A stretch of DNA of 28,713 bases from positions 1 through 28,713 of the forward strand of contig CAKUFW010000021.1 in assembly GCA_934650975.1 (NCBI GenBank), given 5' to 3'. The notes beneath the pieces were generated by a model, which searched no databases, was not told where the DNA came from, and saw nothing but the letters and a program-made list of their open reading frames with translations. Numbering within the stretch: position 1 is the first letter of the stretch; the number at the start of each line of letters is the position of its first letter. The DNA is from an uncultured Collinsella sp. Lineage in GTDB: Bacteria > Actinomycetota > Coriobacteriia > Coriobacteriales > Coriobacteriaceae. Positions 1 through 7,277 of this stretch are shown here, in pieces. A program made the translations under genes and the position numbers.

Positions 1-228
1 GCGAACGGCATCTTCCTCAACGACATGACCGTTTCGCGCAGCCACGCGCGCATTATTCGCGAGGGTCTGGGCGCCCGCATTGAGGACCTGGGTTCGCTCA
101 ACGGCACCTGGGTCGACGGAGCCATCGTCAACGGTGCTCCGCTGCACGACGGCTCTTCCGTTCAGATCGGTACGTTCACGCTCATCTATCACGAGAGCAC
201 GCCGGAGCGCATCGAAACCGGTGAGTAG
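1..228 (+). CDS. FHA-domain protein, C-terminal part (GarA-like)
   Basis: The reading frame is open from base 1, so the 5' end lies outside the window; 75 codons remain. The visible residues are the second half of a forkhead-associated (FHA) domain, a phosphothreonine-binding fold. The signature VSRSHARI (residues 10-17 of the visible part) holds the conserved Ser-Arg-x-His, followed by LGSLNGTWVDG with the conserved Asn-Gly. The protein ends shortly after the domain, as in small regulators of the GarA/OdhI type, which switch central carbon enzymes when phosphorylated by Ser/Thr kinases (family knowledge). The next gene is a MerR regulator after only 3 bases, the arrangement of garA and ftsR in mycobacteria. 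The FHA assignment is firm. The GarA-like role is inferred from context, because the N-terminal phosphorylation motif cannot be seen. Confidence 0.88.
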   Translation, partial: ANGIFLNDMTVSRSHARIIREGLGARIEDLGSLNGTWVDGAIVNGAPLHDGSSVQIGTFTLIYHESTPERIETGE

Positions 229-231
229 GTA

Positions 232-1116
232 ATGGCCGAACGCAACTATCTGAGTATCGGCCAAGTCGTCAACCTACTTCGAGGCGCATACCCCGATCTT
301 TCGAACTCAAAAATCAGATTTCTAGAAGATGAGGGGCTCATCACCCCTCATCGTACGCCTAAGGGGTATCGACAGTACTCCAAGGAGGACGTTGACCGCT
401 TAGAGGTTATTCTGCACCTGCAGAAGACCCGCTACATGCCGCTCAACGTCATTAAGCAGCGCTTGGAAAACGCCACGGACCTGTCCACGCTCGCCTACGA
501 AGTGGGCCTGCTGTCCGATGTTCCGCTTAAGACGGAGCCCAAGGAGACCAAGCAAAAGCTGCATCCCATCGAGACAATTCCCGATATGCTGGGCGTCGAG
601 ATCTCGTTTATCCGCTCCTTGGCCGAGAACGATCTTATCCGCATCATCAAGAGCCCGCAGAACCGCGAGCTCGTCGATGGCCGCGACTTCCCGATCATCC
701 GTTACTGCTCCGAGCTGTCGCGCTTCCATATCGAACCGCGAAACCTACGCCAGTACGTGTCGTCGGCCAACCGTGAGTCTTCGATGTTTGAGCAGGTGCT
801 CGTGAGCATGCTCGGCATGGATACCTCCGACGACGAGCGCGACGCCAAACTCGAGCGCGCGTTTAAAAAGCTGCATGACCTCACCGAGGGTGTGCACACC
901 GCGCTGCTCAAGAACCGCGTTTTTGAGTCTCTCAACGCCGTGGTCGAGGATGCCGACATCGATGCGCTCGACGAGGAGATCGCGCGCTCCGAATCTACTA
1001 AAGCTAAAAGCGACTCGTCGTGCACCCCCGCGGCCGGCGCGCACGACGAGTCGCTCGTGCAGCCGTCCAAGGTCGTCGTCCCCTCGCATAGCTCATCTAC
1101 CAACACGGGTAAATAA
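232..1116 (+). CDS. MerR-family transcriptional regulator (FtsR-like)
   Basis: This 294-residue protein has an N-terminal winged-helix DNA-binding domain of the MerR type. YLSIGQVVNLL and IRFLEDEGLITPHRTPKGYR (roughly residues 6-46) give the helix-turn-helix and wing, and YSKEDVDRLEVI follows. The C-terminal part is long, lacks a metal-binding cysteine pattern and ends in a Ser/Ala-rich tail with no recognisable fold. It directly follows the FHA gene (3-base gap), which suggests co-transcription, and only a weak AGG lies before the ATG. The same pair occurs in Actinobacteria as garA-Rv1828, where the MerR protein FtsR activates ftsZ (family knowledge). The FtsR role here is inferred from synteny and length. 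MerR membership is certain from the N-terminus. Confidence 0.88.
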   Translation: MAERNYLSIGQVVNLLRGAYPDLSNSKIRFLEDEGLITPHRTPKGYRQYSKEDVDRLEVILHLQKTRYMPLNVIKQRLENATDLSTLAYEVGLLSDVPLKTEPKETKQKLHPIETIPDMLGVEISFIRSLAENDLIRIIKSPQNRELVDGRDFPIIRYCSELSRFHIEPRNLRQYVSSANRESSMFEQVLVSMLGMDTSDDERDAKLERAFKKLHDLTEGVHTALLKNRVFESLNAVVEDADIDALDEEIARSESTKAKSDSSCTPAAGAHDESLVQPSKVVVPSHSSSTNTGK

Positions 1117-1152
1117 CCGCCGTCCCCCCGGCAATCCATGAAAGGTCATGCC

Positions 1153-1683
1153 ATGTACGACTTCGAATCTCATATCGTCGACATCCCCGACTATCCCGAG
1201 CCCGGAGTCATCTTTAAGGACATTACGCCGCTCTTTGGTGACCCAGAGGCACTCAAGTCCATGACCGATGCGCTCGCCGAGCATTTTGCCGGAATGGGCA
1301 TCACCAAGGTCGTTGGCCCCGAGGCCCGAGGCTTTATGGTGGGCGTTCCCGTGGCCGTTGCCCTGGGTGCTGGCTTTGTTCCCGCACGTAAACCGGGTAA
1401 ACTGCCGCGCAAGACGGTGAGCGAGAGCTATGAGCTCGAGTATGGCACGGACTCCATCGAGATCCACGCCGACGCTATTAGCTCTAAAGATACCGTGTTG
1501 ATTCTGGACGACTTGGTCGCGACGGGCGGAACCGTCGAGGCAACAGGTAAACTGGTGCGAGATATGGGCGCAAAGCTTGTGGGCTACGGTTGTATCCTTG
1601 AGCTTGCGTTTCTCAACCCGCGCGAGAAGCTCACGTCTTCCCATGAGGACGTTGAGCTCTTTAGCCTGGTGACGGTGGAGTAG
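1153..1683 (+). CDS. apt: Adenine phosphoribosyltransferase
   Basis: Converts adenine and PRPP to AMP in the cytosolic purine salvage pathway. The 176 residues match the usual Apt length. IPDYPEPGVIFKDITPLF (residues 11-28) is the characteristic Apt N-terminus, GPEARGF (55-61) is a substrate loop, and VLILDDLVATGGT (115-127) is the PRPP-binding motif with its two acidic residues. I chose the ATG at 1153 because AAAGG sits 7 bases before it; an in-frame ATG at 1138 would add five residues (MKGHA) but has no good ribosome binding site. It lies 36 bases after the MerR gene and 32 bases before the NlpC/P60 gene on the same strand, probably in one transcript. In Firmicutes apt usually accompanies relA or recJ; neither is seen here. 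Confidence 0.95.
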   Translation: MYDFESHIVDIPDYPEPGVIFKDITPLFGDPEALKSMTDALAEHFAGMGITKVVGPEARGFMVGVPVAVALGAGFVPARKPGKLPRKTVSESYELEYGTDSIEIHADAISSKDTVLILDDLVATGGTVEATGKLVRDMGAKLVGYGCILELAFLNPREKLTSSHEDVELFSLVTVE

Positions 1684-1715
1684 CCGTTACCCTTAGTTAC
1701 CGGAAAGGAAGCTAC

Positions 1716-2843
1716 ATGCGCACAGCAAACACGCACAGAAACATGGCACGCTGCGCTGCTACGGCAACCCTCGCTTGTGTTATGGGCTTGGGCCTCGTGG
1801 CTCCGGCCTACGCCGATACCGCATCCGATCTTGCCGCTGCTCGCACCAAACTCGAGCAGATCGGTACCCAAACCCAGCAGATTCATGAAGAGCTTGCTGC
1901 GCAGACGCAGGAGCTCGACCAGACCGCTGGCGAAATCACACAAAAGCAGCAGGAGATCGCCGAGGGTCAGGCTAAGCTTTCGACCTACGTTGCCGGCGAG
2001 TACAAGACCGGTGGCCTGAGCTTGCTGCAGGTTTTGACGGGCGTCGACGATCTGAGCGACATGCTCAATCGTCTGTTCTACTACGGTAAGGTGTCCGATA
2101 AACAGGCCCAGACCATTCAGGAAGTTAAGGACCTCAAGCAGCAGCTTACCGATAAGCAGGCCGAGCAGGAGAAGAACGTCGCCGCCACGCAGAAGAAGGT
2201 CGACGAGCTCAATGCTCAGCAGGCCGAGGCGCAGAGTGTCGTCAACTCCTTGGATTCGCAGCTGCAGGCCGAACTTGCCGCCGAGGCCGAGGCAAACGCC
2301 GCGCTCCAGGCCGGCATCAACGCCAGCACCGCCGATAAGGCCACGGTGAGCAATGACACCGCCGGTACGACCGAGAACACCAACCAGGGTGGCGGAACGA
2401 CCAACAACGGCGGTCAGACCAATAACAACCAGGGTGGCGGTGCGCAGACTACGCCTACGCCGCAGCCCTCGACGCCTGCTCCGGCTCCGACGCCTTCCGC
2501 GCCGAGCCAGTCCGTTGACGGTGGTTCCGTTGTTTCGCGCGCTTACAGCAAGCTCGGATGCGCTTATTCTTGGGGCGGCATTGGCCCGAACAGCTTCGAC
2601 TGCTCCGGCTTTGTAAGCTACTGCCTCACCGGCCGCTACTGCCGCCTGGGCACCACCGGTACCTTTATGGGTTGGACCCGCGTGTCCGATCCGCAGCCGG
2701 GCGACGTTGTGGTTAACTCCTACCACACCGGCATCTACATCGGTAACGGTCAGATGATCCATGCTTCCGACTACAGCACGGGCGTTATCATCAGTTCCGT
2801 CGCCGCCGGCATGAATAACAACTACATCTTTGTGCGCTACTAA
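1716..2843 (+). CDS. Secreted NlpC/P60 peptidoglycan endopeptidase with coiled-coil N-terminus
   Basis: Predicted exported cell-wall hydrolase of 375 residues that would cut peptide stems of peptidoglycan. A signal peptide spans residues 1-33 (basic start, hydrophobic core, AYA before Asp34). Residues 36-200 form a long Gln/Glu/Ala-rich coiled coil, and 205-268 are a low-complexity Asn/Gly/Thr then Pro/Thr/Ala linker. The NlpC/P60 domain occupies about 270-375. Catalytic Cys296 lies in DCSGF, and His337 (HTGIYIG) and His349 (MIHASD) fit the rest of the active site. The architecture resembles RipA, PcsB and CwlO-type hydrolases, whose coiled coils are often controlled by FtsEX (family knowledge; no ftsEX here). 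A clear ribosome binding site (GGAAAGGAAG) precedes the ATG. It is the last gene of the first (+) group and is followed by a strong terminator. Confidence 0.94.
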   Translation: MRTANTHRNMARCAATATLACVMGLGLVAPAYADTASDLAAARTKLEQIGTQTQQIHEELAAQTQELDQTAGEITQKQQEIAEGQAKLSTYVAGEYKTGGLSLLQVLTGVDDLSDMLNRLFYYGKVSDKQAQTIQEVKDLKQQLTDKQAEQEKNVAATQKKVDELNAQQAEAQSVVNSLDSQLQAELAAEAEANAALQAGINASTADKATVSNDTAGTTENTNQGGGTTNNGGQTNNNQGGGAQTTPTPQPSTPAPAPTPSAPSQSVDGGSVVSRAYSKLGCAYSWGGIGPNSFDCSGFVSYCLTGRYCRLGTTGTFMGWTRVSDPQPGDVVVNSYHTGIYIGNGQMIHASDYSTGVIISSVAAGMNNNYIFVRY

Positions 2844-2866
2844 GCTCTTTACGCAGCGAACGGATG

Positions 2867-2908
2867 TGGACCTCGTGGCCTTTGGGCTGCGGGGTCCATT
2901 CTTTTGCT
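2867..2908 (+). terminator. Rho-independent terminator after the NlpC/P60 gene
   Basis: A 14-bp stem (2867-2880 with 2885-2898, including a few G-U pairs) with a TTTG loop is followed by TTCTTTTGCTT. It begins 24 bases after the stop codon and ends the FHA-MerR-apt-NlpC/P60 group. Confidence 0.85.
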
Positions 2909-2929
2909 TAACAGAGCGTCTTCAAAACA

Positions 2930-2966
2930 GGACGGCTATCTAGTATTCAAAACTAGATAGCCGTCC
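2930..2966 (+). promoter_or_regulatory. Perfect inverted repeat upstream of degV (probable operator)
   Basis: Two perfect 15-base arms (2930-2944 and 2952-2966) flank a 7-base centre, ATTCAAA. The inner part, read on the minus strand at 2959-2941, is TATCTAGTTTTGAATACTA. It matches 18 of 19 bases of a site at the promoter of the convergent DUF1836 gene (4610-4628). It ends 19 bases before the TATAAT box of degV, so a bound protein would cover or abut the -35 region. No T-tract follows, so it is unlikely to be a terminator. Confidence 0.6.
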
Positions 2967-2985
2967 AATCAATCTGAAAGATGGC

Positions 2986-3016
2986 TATAATTGTTAAGGA
3001 ACAATTAGAAAGGACC
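2986..3016 (+). promoter_or_regulatory. degV -10 box, leader hairpin and ribosome binding site
   Basis: A perfect TATAAT lies at 2986-2991 without a good -35 hexamer 17 bases upstream (GTCCAA), which would fit an activated or operator-controlled promoter. AATTGTT (2989-2995) and AACAATT (3000-3006) form a 7-bp inverted repeat around AAGG. The ribosome binding site AGAAAGGA ends 4 to 6 bases before the degV ATG. Confidence 0.5.
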
Positions 3017-3020
3017 CTCA

Positions 3021-3887
3021 ATGAGCTGGGCACTTATCTCCGATTCGAGCTGCAATCTTCGCGATTGGCAACCAACCGCACCTCATACCACCTTTGCATT
3101 CGCTCCTCTTAAGATTCGAGTAGGGGAGCGTGAGTTTGTCGATGATTTATCACTCGATGTCCACGAGCTCAGCTGCGCCGTCCAAGCAGAGGCGAGCGCC
3201 TCTTCGAGCGCTTGTCCGAGTGTAGGGGAGTGGGCGGAGCTTTTTAAGCTTGCGGATAAGACGATCTGCATGCCCATCTCCGAGGGTGTCTCGGGTAGCT
3301 ACAACGCCGCCGCTACGGCACGCGATATGGTCCTTGCCGAGGAGCCCGATCGTCAGATTCATCTGGTCAACTCGCGCGCCGCGGGTGGCAAGATGGACTT
3401 GATTTTCTTGCTGTTCGACCGCTATCTTTCTAGCAACCCCAATATCTCCTTTGAGGACGCTTGCAGCTATTTTGATGCGCTTGAGCACAACAGCAAGATT
3501 CTCTTTAGCCTGTGCAACTACCAGAACCTCGCAAAAGCGGGACGCATTCCTAAGGCAGCCGGTGTTATTGCCAACAAGCTCAATATTCGCATTTTGGGAA
3601 CGGCAAGCGAGGCGGGCGAGATCGAACTCGTTGGGCACACGCGCGGCGAAAAGAAGATGCTCAACAAGATTATCGACACCATGGAGGACGAGGGCTTTAC
3701 GGGCGGCCAGGTTGTCATCGATCACGTGGAAAATGAGGCGGGCGCCCAGGCGCTGGCCGACCACATCGTCGAGCATTGGCCCGGTTCAAAGACGATTATC
3801 ATGCCCTGCAATGGCCTAGACTCATACTACGCCGAAATGCATGGCCTCATCATCGGCTACGGCATGGGCGTAGCTTCGGGCCGATAA
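3021..3887 (+). CDS. DegV family fatty-acid-binding protein
   Basis: This 288-residue cytosolic protein is of the DegV/FakB fold, which binds a fatty acid and, as FakB, presents it to the kinase FakA (family knowledge). The start WALISDSSCNL (residues 3-13) is the family N-terminal D-S-S/T motif, CMPISEGVSGSYNAA contains the S-x-x-SGSY/T lipid-carboxylate loop, and AKAGRIPKAAG with later EKKML is also typical. ATG 3021 has AAAGGA six bases before it. No fakA lies in the window, so the partner kinase is elsewhere or absent. The gene has its own promoter with a large inverted repeat and converges on a DUF1836 gene whose promoter carries nearly the same site. DUF1836 therefore looks like its regulator (inference). 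Family is certain; the ligand is unknown. Confidence 0.92.
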   Translation: MSWALISDSSCNLRDWQPTAPHTTFAFAPLKIRVGEREFVDDLSLDVHELSCAVQAEASASSSACPSVGEWAELFKLADKTICMPISEGVSGSYNAAATARDMVLAEEPDRQIHLVNSRAAGGKMDLIFLLFDRYLSSNPNISFEDACSYFDALEHNSKILFSLCNYQNLAKAGRIPKAAGVIANKLNIRILGTASEAGEIELVGHTRGEKKMLNKIIDTMEDEGFTGGQVVIDHVENEAGAQALADHIVEHWPGSKTIIMPCNGLDSYYAEMHGLIIGYGMGVASGR

Positions 3888-3906
3888 TGTCCAACTAGAC
3901 AAACAC

Positions 3907-3947
3907 ACGGGCGGGATATGGGGCCAGCGGCTCTTTATCCCGCCCGT
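3907..3947. terminator. Bidirectional terminator between degV and the DUF1836 gene
   Basis: A perfect 12-bp stem (3907-3918 with 3936-3947) encloses a second small stem (GGGCC...GGCTC). It lies between two convergent genes, 19 bases after the degV stop and 12 bases after the DUF1836 stop. The tails are only moderately T-rich (CTTATA on +, GTGTGTTTG on -). Confidence 0.7.
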
Positions 3948-3959
3948 CTTATACCTCGG

Positions 3960-4571
3960 TTAGCTATTAAACCCATTGAACTTGAGATAACTCATCAGAT
4001 ATGCCTTCGAGACAAAGGACGATACCGCACTGCGCACGAGCAGCGACTCGCGGGTGACCTGATGCGCCGTATCGGGAACCGGCGTCTGCTCGACGGAAAA
4101 CGCCGCGCGAATCGACGCCTCGAGCTGATCGACCACGTAATCAAAGGCCGTCGGAGCGTCGTAGCTCAAGCGCTGGATGTAAAAGAGTGCCTGGACCGCC
4201 GCGATCGGCAACACCTGCTTAAAGATGCAGATGGCAATCAAGCGTGCAATCTGCTCGCGCCCATACTGCTTTTTGACCGGAGCCGGAACCAGGCCCACCT
4301 TCACGTAGTTATTGATCATCGAAGGCGTGATAACAGGTTGCTCCACACAAATGGAAAGCGGTTCCATCCACAGCGAGACATATTCGATAACCTGGTCGCG
4401 ATAGAGCGTCACATTGGGCAGCTGATCATAGCGAGGCAGACACAACGTGTTGAGTTTTCGCACGATATCTGACTGGATAAATGCATCCGGCAGCACCGTC
4501 GGCTGAATATCCTCAGGCTTAATGCTGACCGATGTATCAGACATTGGAATAACGTGTTTAACGCGGTTCAT
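3960..4571 (-). CDS. DUF1836 domain protein, probable DNA-binding regulator
   Basis: 203 residues. The centre (VITPSMINNYVKVGLVPAPVKKQYGREQIARL, roughly residues 80-111) is the DUF1836 signature and looks like a MerR-type helix-turn-helix: an Asn-Tyr recognition segment, a V-x-P turn and Tyr-Gly-Arg-Glu. A long helical C-terminus follows. An upstream in-frame ATG at 4595 exists, but GGAGG lies six to seven bases before the ATG at 4571, so I use that start. The promoter upstream (4596-4628) contains an 18/19 copy of the inverted repeat found at the degV promoter. Autoregulation and control of degV are the simplest explanation (inference). DUF1836 genes next to DegV genes are common in Firmicutes, as I recall. 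The ligand is unknown. Confidence 0.8.
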   Translation of the reverse strand: MNRVKHVIPMSDTSVSIKPEDIQPTVLPDAFIQSDIVRKLNTLCLPRYDQLPNVTLYRDQVIEYVSLWMEPLSICVEQPVITPSMINNYVKVGLVPAPVKKQYGREQIARLIAICIFKQVLPIAAVQALFYIQRLSYDAPTAFDYVVDQLEASIRAAFSVEQTPVPDTAHQVTRESLLVRSAVSSFVSKAYLMSYLKFNGFNS

Positions 4572-4595
4572 AAGGGTCCTCCGTTCATTTTCCAT

Positions 4596-4628
4596 ATTGT
4601 ATTCTAGATTATCTAGTTTTGCATACTA
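4596..4628 (-). promoter_or_regulatory. DUF1836 gene promoter with operator matching the degV site
   Basis: Read on the minus strand, TACAAT (4601-4596) is a good -10 box 25 bases before the start codon, with a weak ATGCAA (4624-4619) 17 bases upstream. The spacer holds CTAGAT-T-ATCTAG (4604-4616). The plus-strand stretch TATCTAGTTTTGCATACTA (4610-4628) differs at one base from the degV operator. The second half-site is imperfect here (ACTACTTA instead of ACTAGATA). Confidence 0.5.
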
Positions 4629-4637
4629 CTTACAAGT

Positions 4638-4677
4638 CAGCGGGGCAAAGCTATCTAAATAGAGCTTTGCCCCGCTG
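4638..4677 (-). terminator. Hairpin terminator downstream of trxB
   Basis: A perfect 15-bp stem (4638-4652 with 4663-4677) with a 10-base loop lies 47 bases past the trxB stop. The minus-strand tail (ACTTGTAAGT) is only weakly T-rich, while the plus side is followed by GGTTTAATTTT, so it may work better in the other direction. Confidence 0.65.
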
Positions 4678-4724
4678 GTTTAATTTTAAAAGATAACAAC
4701 CTTACATAAGATATATTATCGTAC

Positions 4725-5663
4725 TTATCTACGGAGAAACGCGTACGCGCTGGTTGCCGCTATAGCGCCGTCAGAAACGGCGGTAACAACTTGACGTAAA
4801 CGCTTAGAACGGATATCGCCAGCTGCAAATAAGCCCGGTGTGCGGGTAGCCATAGAATCATCTGTGACGATGCCGCCATCGGGTGCCAGATCGACCAGAT
4901 GCTCGACGAGCTCGGTATGGGGCTGCGTACCGGTAAAGACAAAGATGCCGAACGAACCCGCCTCAAAGGTCTCGGCATGCGTCTCGCCAGTCGCATTGTC
5001 CTTGAACGTGATCGTCGTGGGCATCACTTCACCAGAAAGCTCCACTATACTAGTTTGGTACCTAACTGAAATATTGTCTTTTGCGAGCACTTTCTGGACC
5101 ACACCTTCAGGAGCGCGAAACTGATCACGACGCAGCACGATGGTCACACTGCTGGCAATGTCGGACAGAAACAAAGCCTCTTCACATGCCGCATTGCCGC
5201 CACCGATCACAAAGATCTGCTTGCCGCGGAAGAACATACCGTCACATGTTGCGCAATACGAAACACCGCGGCCACGATACGCATCCTCACCAACAAAGCC
5301 AGCTGGGCGCGGCGTGGCGCCCATGCAGGCAATGATGCTTCGAGCTAACGTCTCGCCTGTGTCATGGTGCACGGTAAACAGCGACGCATCCGCATCGTAA
5401 TCGATGTCTGTCACCATACTCCATTCGACTTGTGCACCCAAGCCTTCTGCATGCTGTTGAAAACGCTCACCCAGCTCGGCACCGCTCAGGAGCGGAATGC
5501 CCGGATAGTTTTCAATCTCATTGGTTGTGGCAATCTGTCCGCCCGACATACCCTGTTCAATCACGGTTGTCGAAAGATTGGCACGCGCCGTATAAATAGC
5601 CGCAGCATAGCCCGCAGGGCCTCCGCCGACAATTGCAACATCGATGAGCTGATTGGTAGCCAT
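4725..5663 (-). CDS. trxB: Thioredoxin-disulfide reductase (FAD/NADPH)
   Basis: Reduces thioredoxin with NADPH through FAD and a redox disulfide in the cytosol. The 312 residues match the usual low-molecular-weight TrxB. The FAD-binding GGGPAG is at 13-18, the active-site pair Cys137/Cys140 lies in CATCDG, the NADPH-binding GGGNAA is at 154-159, and GLFAAGD lies near the C-terminus. A longer frame reaches 5738, but AGAGGA directly precedes the ATG at 5663 and the conserved FAD fold begins right after it. It is transcribed alone, divergent from the glycosyltransferase gene. No thioredoxin gene lies beside it. NADPH-binding loops usually read GGGDSA; the Asn here is a mild departure. Confidence 0.95.
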   Translation of the reverse strand: MATNQLIDVAIVGGGPAGYAAAIYTARANLSTTVIEQGMSGGQIATTNEIENYPGIPLLSGAELGERFQQHAEGLGAQVEWSMVTDIDYDADASLFTVHHDTGETLARSIIACMGATPRPAGFVGEDAYRGRGVSYCATCDGMFFRGKQIFVIGGGNAACEEALFLSDIASSVTIVLRRDQFRAPEGVVQKVLAKDNISVRYQTSIVELSGEVMPTTITFKDNATGETHAETFEAGSFGIFVFTGTQPHTELVEHLVDLAPDGGIVTDDSMATRTPGLFAAGDIRSKRLRQVVTAVSDGAIAATSAYAFLRR

Positions 5664-5781
5664 GATGAGTCCTCTCGTCGAAAAGTTGTAGCTCTCTGCG
5701 CTCGTACCCAAATTTACGTGAACGTGACACTCATGCACTACAATGATAAGTCCGTGCTACAACGTCGAAGGGGACTTATCG
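5664..5781. promoter_or_regulatory. Divergent intergenic region between trxB and the glycosyltransferase gene
   Basis: 118 bases that must hold both promoters. On the + strand TACAAT (5739-5744) is a possible -10 box without a convincing -35, and AAGGGGA before the ATG at 5782 is the ribosome binding site. I could not identify the trxB promoter hexamers with any confidence. Confidence 0.3.
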
Positions 5782-7083
5782 ATGGATCAGACGCAGACGA
5801 GCGAGGACGCTCCCCTGCCCATGCCAGTCACTCCCCAACCGGAGCAACCGGCACTTTTGGCTCAACACAAACCCCTGGTTACCATCGTGCATGCCTCAGT
5901 CGGTTCGGGCCACAAGGCCGCTGCGAATGCCATCGCGCAGGCATTCGACCTTATACGCGGCACCAAAGGTATTCCGGAAGATGTCGAGGTCGAAGTCCTT
6001 GATATCCTTGATTTTGGACGCATCAAATTCGACGGCAACAAAACTGCCGCCTCATTTACTGGCGCCACGCGCCCGATTTATGACCTGACCTGGCGTTATA
6101 CGTTTACGGGACATCTACTCTGGGGCGGCGGCACGGCATGGTCGCGCATCATGTTCCCCGCATTTAACGAATATGTCCGCACCCGCAGACCAATTGCCGT
6201 GGTCGCCACGCATATCACGGCAGCCAATGTTGCCGTGGGCGCCCGCGTCATCACGGGTATCGATTTCCCGGTCATCTGCGTGCCAACGGACTATGAAGTT
6301 GAGGGTTTTTGGCCCCACAAAGACGCCGACCTTTTCTGCGTGGCCAACGAATTTATGGCCGAAACACTGCGCCCGCGCAAGGTGGCCGAGGCAAAGATTC
6401 GCATTACCGGCATTCCCATTCGCGCCGGATTCGACACCGACTACGACCGCGAGGAAGAACTGAAAAAGTTCAATTTGCCGGCCGATAAGACCGTCGTGCT
6501 GGTAATGGCGGGAGCCAGTCTACCGCAACCTTACGTGCGTTTCCGAGCGGCGATGGACCAAACGCTCCCCTTCCTGCGCAGCTTTGAGGACATGCACTTT
6601 GTATTTTTGCCCGGCAAGGACGAGGAATACGCCACTCGCCTGAAGACACTTTTCGATGCCATGAAGCTCGACAACGTCACGGTGCTTGACTATGTCGACG
6701 ACATGGCGGCCCTCATGCACGGCTGCGATCTGGCAATCCTCAAATCGGGCGGACTCACGGTCACTGAATGCCTCTGTGCACATCTACCGATGATCCTGCT
6801 CGGTAAATCGTACGGCCAGGAAAAGGCCAACACCACTATGCTCACCGGCATGGGCGCCAGCATGCACGTGACCACGGCACGAGAGCTCATCGTGACGCTC
6901 CGTCACCTGCACGACCATCCCGAATCACTCAAAGCCCTACTCATCAACGGCGAAGTACTACGCCGCCCCCACGCAGCCGAAGACATCGCCATCGCAACCA
7001 TGGAGCTCGTAGGCAAACCCCAAAAGCGCAAACGAGCCTTCTGCCGCTTCTACTGGGGCGGAAAACCTGCGCATATCCGCTAG
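5782..7083 (+). CDS. Glycosyltransferase of the MGDG synthase / UgtP type (GT28)
   Basis: 433 residues. Members transfer glucose or galactose from a UDP-sugar to diacylglycerol to make membrane glycolipids, or act like MurG. An N-terminal MGDG-synthase domain shows HASVGSGHKAAANAI (residues 37-51), the acceptor-side Gly-rich loop. The GT28 C-terminal domain shows KSGGLTVTECLCAHLPMIL (321-339), the UDP-sugar motif. The usual Gly-rich MGGG segment opening the C-terminal domain reads VMAGASLPQPY (241-251). There is no signal peptide; a peripheral membrane location is expected. I took the ATG at 5782 because AGGGGA precedes it; an upstream ATG at 5743 has none. The exact acceptor lipid cannot be read from sequence. 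It stands alone, and three hairpins follow its stop. Confidence 0.88.
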   Translation: MDQTQTSEDAPLPMPVTPQPEQPALLAQHKPLVTIVHASVGSGHKAAANAIAQAFDLIRGTKGIPEDVEVEVLDILDFGRIKFDGNKTAASFTGATRPIYDLTWRYTFTGHLLWGGGTAWSRIMFPAFNEYVRTRRPIAVVATHITAANVAVGARVITGIDFPVICVPTDYEVEGFWPHKDADLFCVANEFMAETLRPRKVAEAKIRITGIPIRAGFDTDYDREEELKKFNLPADKTVVLVMAGASLPQPYVRFRAAMDQTLPFLRSFEDMHFVFLPGKDEEYATRLKTLFDAMKLDNVTVLDYVDDMAALMHGCDLAILKSGGLTVTECLCAHLPMILLGKSYGQEKANTTMLTGMGASMHVTTARELIVTLRHLHDHPESLKALLINGEVLRRPHAAEDIAIATMELVGKPQKRKRAFCRFYWGGKPAHIR

Positions 7084-7096
7084 CGTCTTGATGTCC

Positions 7097-7200
7097 GCTT
7101 ACCCGTGGGAGGCCCCTATATATCATCCCATGCTCAAACATTCTCGCTGCGCTGCGAAACTGCGCGTGGGACGATATATAGGGGCCTCCCACGGGTAAGC
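7097..7200 (+). repeat. Long hairpin element, copy 1 (conserved core, variable stem)
   Basis: 104 bases. Two perfect 27-base arms (7097-7123 and 7174-7200) extend inward with one A-C mismatch (7125/7172) and further pairs to 7130/7167. They enclose a 36-base core (7131-7166). A second copy lies inverted at 7359-7454: the core matches at 35 of 36 bases, while the arm sequences differ but stay fully complementary. No T-tract follows on either strand, so it is not a classical terminator. It lies in the gene-free stretch 7084-7471 between two convergent genes. Confidence 0.85.
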
Positions 7201-7277
7201 TGCGTTTATGTGCTAGCAGCTATACCAGATTCCCAACCACTAGAATCTGCAAAGGCGAAACCGGAAAATCTAAATAC

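Noticed and set aside
1584..2762. A 392-codon minus-strand frame opposite apt and the NlpC/P60 gene.
   Set aside because: Low-complexity Leu/Gly/Arg translation that mirrors the coiled-coil codons of the NlpC/P60 gene; no ribosome binding site or family resemblance.
2930..2966. The perfect inverted repeat before degV as a second terminator of the NlpC/P60 gene.
   Set aside because: A good terminator already lies at 2867-2908, no T-tract follows this repeat, and its sequence recurs at another promoter, which favours an operator.
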